From NCBI GenBank assembly GCA_029204225.1, contig CM055100.1:16903259-16967258 (forward strand): a stretch of 64,000 nucleotides of DNA. The letters are read 5' to 3'. A model generated the notes under the pieces. That model saw only the letters and a program-made list of their open reading frames with translations, had not been told where the DNA came from and made no database searches. This DNA is from Diphasiastrum complanatum (lineage: Eukaryota; Streptophyta; Lycopodiopsida; Lycopodiales; Lycopodiaceae). The stretch's first letter is position 1; each line of letters opens with the position of its first letter. The translations under genes were made by a program, and so were the position numbers. Of this stretch, positions 59,034 to 64,000 are shown piece after piece.

Positions 59034-62000
59034 TATGAAGACACGCACACTATGACCCGCAAAGAGCAGCAAAACCCCGAAGTCAAAGAAAAACCCTCTA
59101 CGAGCCCTCCTTTCAAAAAGGGCAAGGATAAACTGGTCGGTGAAGATTCCCCTTTAGAAAAGAAAAAGAAGTGCCCTTGTTTGGAGAGAGTTGACTTTGA
59201 TAAGGACAAAGGCGACGGGTTGTGTTTCTCCTATATGGAGAAGGGGCACCTTTCCAAGGACTGTCCGAAGAGACGGAAGAAGGGTGGCTGCTCCTTTAAG
59301 GCACTAGGTAATTGATCTTCTATTTCTTGTATTGATGTATCGTTAAAAGATAAAATAATTTGTATGGATTGTTGTTTTAACACTATGATTTTTGGACCTC
59401 ACTACCTCATTCGTATGAGTGGGTTCATAGGTAGCGAACCCGTGAGTGTTCTTTTTTACAACAGTTCTACGTATAATTTTATTAATGCTAAATTGGAGCA
59501 AAAACTGCAGTTGGCAACCGCACCAAGTGACCACAAATACATGCTTAGGATGGCAGTTGGTGGGGAGACCACTTTGTCCCCCACGCGCCATTGAGGATTT
59601 AAAACTATATAGATAGCTTATCTTTTCATGTTATGAATCTTGATTTCTAATCCTAGGTAAAAAGTGGTTTTATGCTAGGAATGAGTCCTTAAAAAAATAT
59701 TATGTATCTCATAGTATTTCTTTGTTGCATAATGAGTCATTGGTTTGCCTTTAAGGCGATGAGCCTGATGTACCATTTGTAACTGCTCATGATGCTAATC
59801 AATGTATTCTGGATTCTGAGTATCATTCGTATTTATGTTATCTGAAAAATGAATCGTACATGGATGCTTTTAGAACTCATAATGATATATCGTCTTTTCC
59901 TAGAGCATTGTCTTTTTCTAATGTTAATCTAGATTCTTCGTCTGAGGGCAAAATCTTTAAAAGAATTAGGGAGGAATATAATGATATATTCCTTGAGCAG
60001 TTGCCTGAGGGTCTTCCTCCCTCACGGGGAGTAGACCATCACATAGATCCTCTTCCCGACAGCTCCCTTGTCTCATCTTTGTGTCAATTACAAAAAGCTT
60101 AATAAAATGACAATTAAGAACCATTATCCCTTACCTCGGATGGACGAGTTAATGGACCGATTGAATGGTGGTTAGTATTTCACCAACTTGGACCTTAGAT
60201 TGGGGTACCATCAAATTAGAATACATGAGGGGGATGTTTTCAAACCTGGTTCTTGTTCTAGGTATGACCATTATGAATTTTTAGTTTTACCATTTGGTCT
60301 AACTAATGCCCCGACAACCTTTCAACAAATGATGAACGATATTCTCCGTCCATATCTGGGAAAGTTTCTCATGGTATTTTTAGATGACATATTGTTTGAC
60401 AGTAAGACTCTTGAGGATCATGAGGCACATTTGCTTATAGTCTTAGATAATCTAAGACAGACAAAGCTTTATGCTAAGGAGTCTAAATGTGAGTTCTTTC
60501 AAACAAGACTCAAGTATTTAGGACATATCATTTTCGATCGAGTTCTTGAGATTGACTACGATAAGGTCCAGAAAGTTCATGATTGGCCTATCATGAGAAC
60601 CATTAGGGAAGTAAAAAAATTTCTGGGCTTCACAGGTTTTTTGAACAAATTCATTAAAGACTATGTCTTAATTGCATTGCCTCTAACAAATCTTCTTAAG
60701 GGAGTGAAGAAAGCCAAAAGGAAAACTAGAAAAGGTAATAAGAAGAAGGCTAGAAGGCGTTTGAAAATCAGTCCACCTATTGTCAGGACTGATGAAATTA
60801 ATCCAAGTTTTGAAGCTTTGAAGATGTTAGTGTCTACATCCCCTATCTTACACATAGTGGACCCTAGTGGATCTTTCCTGGTGGAAACAGATGCTAGCGA
60901 CTATGCAGTGGGCATAGTCCTTTACCAAGACAGTACATCAATGGCTTTTGAGAGCAAGAAGTTGGACCCAGCTCAAAGTAGTTATTCTATTTATGAGAAA
61001 TAACTTTTTACTATCTTCCATGCGTTAAAGAACTAGAAACATTATTTCTACGGATCTAAAATTGTGGTTATGACAGATCATGAGTCTCTTAAGTATATCT
61101 GTGATGCCTTGGACCTTAGGGTTGTAAGGCTTGTTCGTCGAAAACTCATTCAAGAGTTCGAATTCAACATTAAGTATCGTCAAGGTAAGTCAAATTGTGT
61201 CGTTGATGCGTTGACCTAGATTGGAGAAGTTAATTAGTTATGCTTTGCTGAGTTCCAATCCAAGTTGTACCTTTCTCTACAAGATCTTTGTCGGACCGAT
61301 GAGTGTTTCGGTTGTATTTGGCAAGAAGTCCTGGCAGACAGCCCTATAGTGAGAAATAATCTTGGAAAGCAGGATTTCAAGAAGTCTCGCGAAGAGAAGA
61401 TACTTGATGATTATTCCATTAGGAATGGTTTACTTTTCCATAGAGGAAAAGTTTGTGTACCATATATCGCGGACATTAGGGCCCAAATCCTACATGAGTG
61501 CCATGATAGCCCCAGTGCGGGACACCTTGGTATACAAAGGACACTTGACCTTGTTAAGAGAGAATTTTATTGGCCAAAAATGAAAGGTCATATCGAGGCA
61601 TATGCTCAAAAGTGTGAACGGTGCCAAGAAATAAAACGGAAAGACTCAAAGCAACTGGTCTATTGCATCTATTGGAAATTCCCAACAAAAAGTGAGAAAG
61701 TATTTTCATGATATTGTGTTCGGACTTCCTAAGTCTGGGAAGGGTCACGATGGCATTTGGATAGTAGTTGACAAACTAACCAAGATGGCGCAATTTATTC
61801 CAATAGAAATTACTGTCAAAGCTTCAGAACTTTCTCAAGTCTTCATTGAAAAGTTGTCTAGGTTGTATGGTTTGTCCAATAATATTGTTAGTGATCGTGA
61901 TTGCAAGTTCACTGGCGGGTTCTGGCAGGCGGTCTTTGAGAGACTGAAAACCACTTTAAGTCTATCGTCTATAAATCACCCAAAAACCGATGGTCAAACC

Positions 62001-62530
62001 GACGTGTGAACCAATCGATGGAAGATATCCTTCGCGCATATGTTGCCAAGTAACAATAAGATTGGAAAAAGCATCTCTCAATGGTTGAGTTCACATACAA
62101 TAGTATGATGCATTATGCCACTAGTTTTAGATTTTTTAAACTCTTGTATGGCTTTCAACCTCATTCCCCTATCTCCGTTGGGACTCAAAGGTCTCAAGGT
62201 TCAAGCTGCAGCAGATTTCTTGCATGATATGCAGGAAATATTGCAGGTGGCTAGGGAAAGCATTGGATCCGCTTAGTATCCCCCAATTCTATGCTAATCG
62301 AGGCCATGCTCCTCGAGAATTTGAGATTGGTGATTGGGTGTATCTTAGAATCCCAAAAGACTCTAAGACACTTCGAATGGAGAAATTTCCAAAGTTATCT
62401 CCACGTTATAGCGGTCCTTTCAAATTTTTTAACAAGATTGGTAGGGCTGCTTATCGACTATAACTCCCTGTTGGAACCAAGCTTCATCTTGTAATTCCAT
62501 GTTAGTCATTTAAAGGAATGACCTGGTTAT
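59034..62530 (+). pseudogene. Degenerate Ty3/gypsy gag-pol
   Basis: In order: a basic gag tail with a damaged knuckle (CFSYMEKGHLSKDC, second Cys replaced by Tyr, about 59220-59262); a protease with its active site lost (LFYNSSTYNFIN, 59450); the RT N-terminus (LPEGLPPSRGVDHHI, 60005), a deletion, then [22 protein letters not shown] (LRLGYHQI and VFLDDIL, 60188-60400); a Lys/Arg-rich insert at 60700-60770; RNase H (ETDASDYAVG, 60885; DHESLKYI, 61078); integrase zinc region (HLGIQRTL, YWPKMKGHI and CERCQEIK) and core (VVDKLTKMAQFIP and SDRDCKFTGGFW) with a stop at the catalytic Glu region (62007); C-terminus LSPRYSGPFK. More than six stops or frameshifts. Long dead. Confidence 0.93.
60188..61003 (+). 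pseudogene. Longest open piece of gypsy RT/RNase H
   Basis: 271 codons run from the RT palm (DLRLGYHQI, FLDDIL) through the connection to the first RNase H Asp (ETDASDYAVGIV), ending at a TAA inside SIYEK. Between NLLKGV and SFEALK a ~35-residue insert, mostly KKAKRKTRKGNKKKARRRLK, replaces the usual short F-x-W linker. Confidence 0.9.
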
Positions 62531-64000
62531 CATAGGTTTGTAATATCTCAGCTATACTTGTTTGGGAGGTCTTATCACTACCATGATTGGATTTATGCCT
62601 TGAGTAAAGAAGTACTCATCTGGATAATCAAACAAATGCTTAGGTTTGCGTAATTAAAAAAACACAAAGATTCCTATTTGGGTGTTGGGATTCATTTGTC
62701 TTCTCCTAATAGAACAAAAACCTTGTGGTATCAAAGGCCTTTCTATAATGATGAAATTGTTGGATTGATAAGGAATTTTTTTTTATTACAATTTATCTTC
62801 AAGATTCAGGCAAATGCATTTTCGTAGCTTTCATGCTAAAGAGGTAGTTAGTTGTAAGTTTAGTTATGGTGAGATTCTTTTGTTTCCTTTAATGTTTTAA
62901 ATTGCAAGAGCCTACACTACCACAAAAGAAGTCAACAATTTTTACAGTTGTAGAGTTAAAGATTGCACATAATAGGTGATCTTTATCTGATGATAGTTTA
63001 TTACAAAGGGTTTTAATATTTGGCCACAAAATAAGTTCGTCATTTTGGAAATTTGGTCAAAAAGAAATAAATTAAAAAAAGGCAGCTCGAATGGGGCAAT
63101 GATCCTCAAATATTCACAACTCTTATCACAATAATCATGATCATAAGGTACCTCATAATATTTTAGTAGTCACGATCAATATTCACAAGTATTCACGATC
63201 AATATTTATTATATAATGATTAGTATTCACAATAATCTTGATTAATATTCAAGCTATTCGCTTTTTAGTATTCACAATTTTACATAATCTTTGCCAACCA
63301 TTAAGCATGTAGACTTCAAGACGCATCATTGCAAAACTCGATCAATTCTTCATCCAATATAGAAAACAACTTGGATACATCCTCCATAAGAAGACACTAT
63401 CATAAACAATACAAATTACATTTTCAAAGAAATTCAGTTGTCCTGTTCTCTAGATTCTAGCATGGAAGGGCACAATAGGAAGAACTACGTGGAATCAGGC
63501 ATGGACCAATCGGAAAAAAATTGTTTGCTATTTTTTCCATGCATGCTATCTGCTTGTTTTCTTTAATACAGATTCACTCTCATTTCGGATAATCTCCACC
63601 AATGAGCTAATCTAATTGTGATGTTGGAATATAATCAAATTCACAAATATAAATGAAGAGTCAATAGATTTCATTAGTTAAAGCTTAACAAAAACATAAT
63701 ACAATTATTTAAGTCAAAAATTTGAATTTCATATAACCTATAAATACTTACCATAACATAGACCAATGATAAGGCCATGCACCCTTGGAGATCATTGGAG
63801 GAATTTCTATGGCAGTCCTTTTGTTACATAGACTTGAATACCCATAAATGAACCTCACATCCTTGCATACAAGAGAAATTACAACACGAATTCCACTACA
63901 GGCATGTTAAAAAAAGAGGTGATAAGTATGATTTAGAGTTTGGGTTTTGGAGAACTAAAGTTCACCAGCCATTTAGGCTACAATGTCAAGCCAAAAAAAA
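62531..64000 (+). repeat. Post-pol gypsy region, inverted partner of 5.15-6.42 kb
   Basis: It follows the integrase C-terminus (LPVGTKLHLV in the broken frame at 62465) and matches the reverse complement of 5150-6420 throughout, so it is part of a repeated element, perhaps the LTR or 3' untranslated region. It carries the decayed exon-like stretch at about 63752-63868 (minus strand). No LTR ends were found before the window stops. Confidence 0.65.

Overview
The window reads as nuclear DNA from a land plant with a large, repeat-rich genome. It is AT-rich and made almost entirely of nested LTR retrotransposons, mainly Ty1/copia with one decayed Ty3/gypsy element. Their primer sites match plant initiator-Met tRNA. 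There are long (AG)n arrays, spliced-looking gene fragments and a plant-type S1 (S-protein homologue) fragment. A seed plant is likely; the species cannot be told. I see no tRNA, rRNA, CRISPR array or intact host gene.

Layout. 1-1101 is the 3' end of a broken copia element (copia A), followed by its 3' LTR and an unnamed repeat family, here called R. 4.1-8.1 kb holds decayed copia tails, an inverted copy of the right edge of the window and a small copia derivative. 8.1-12.3 kb is an R copy with an S1-like fragment, an LTR and a copia stub. 12.7-16 kb carries spliced-gene remnants. 16.5-22.9 kb is a probable old LTR split by element E3, a young 5.56-kb copia with gag fused to a long unrecognised ORF and no pol. 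23.2-24.1 kb has an array of palindromes and duplicated (GA)n. 24.2-39.6 kb is a tandem duplication: a transposase-like segment X plus copia A, twice. The first copy is split by a complete copia (E1, 27735-34047) and a solo LTR (35082-35783). 39.6-57.5 kb is R sequence split by a second complete copia (E2, 40839-46699, minus strand) and followed by a decayed minus-strand copia (E4). 57.5-64 kb is a copia LTR and leader fused to a degenerate Ty3/gypsy element.

How they work together. E1 and E2 each keep one uninterrupted gag-protease-integrase-RT-RNase H ORF, near-identical LTRs, a primer site, a polypurine tract and 5-bp target duplications, so they are candidates for present or recent activity. 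E3 has all the cis signals and a gag close to that of E2 but no protease, integrase or RT, so it would have to move with borrowed enzymes. The E2/E3 pair, and the unknown ~760-residue tail on the E3 gag, is the most interesting system here.
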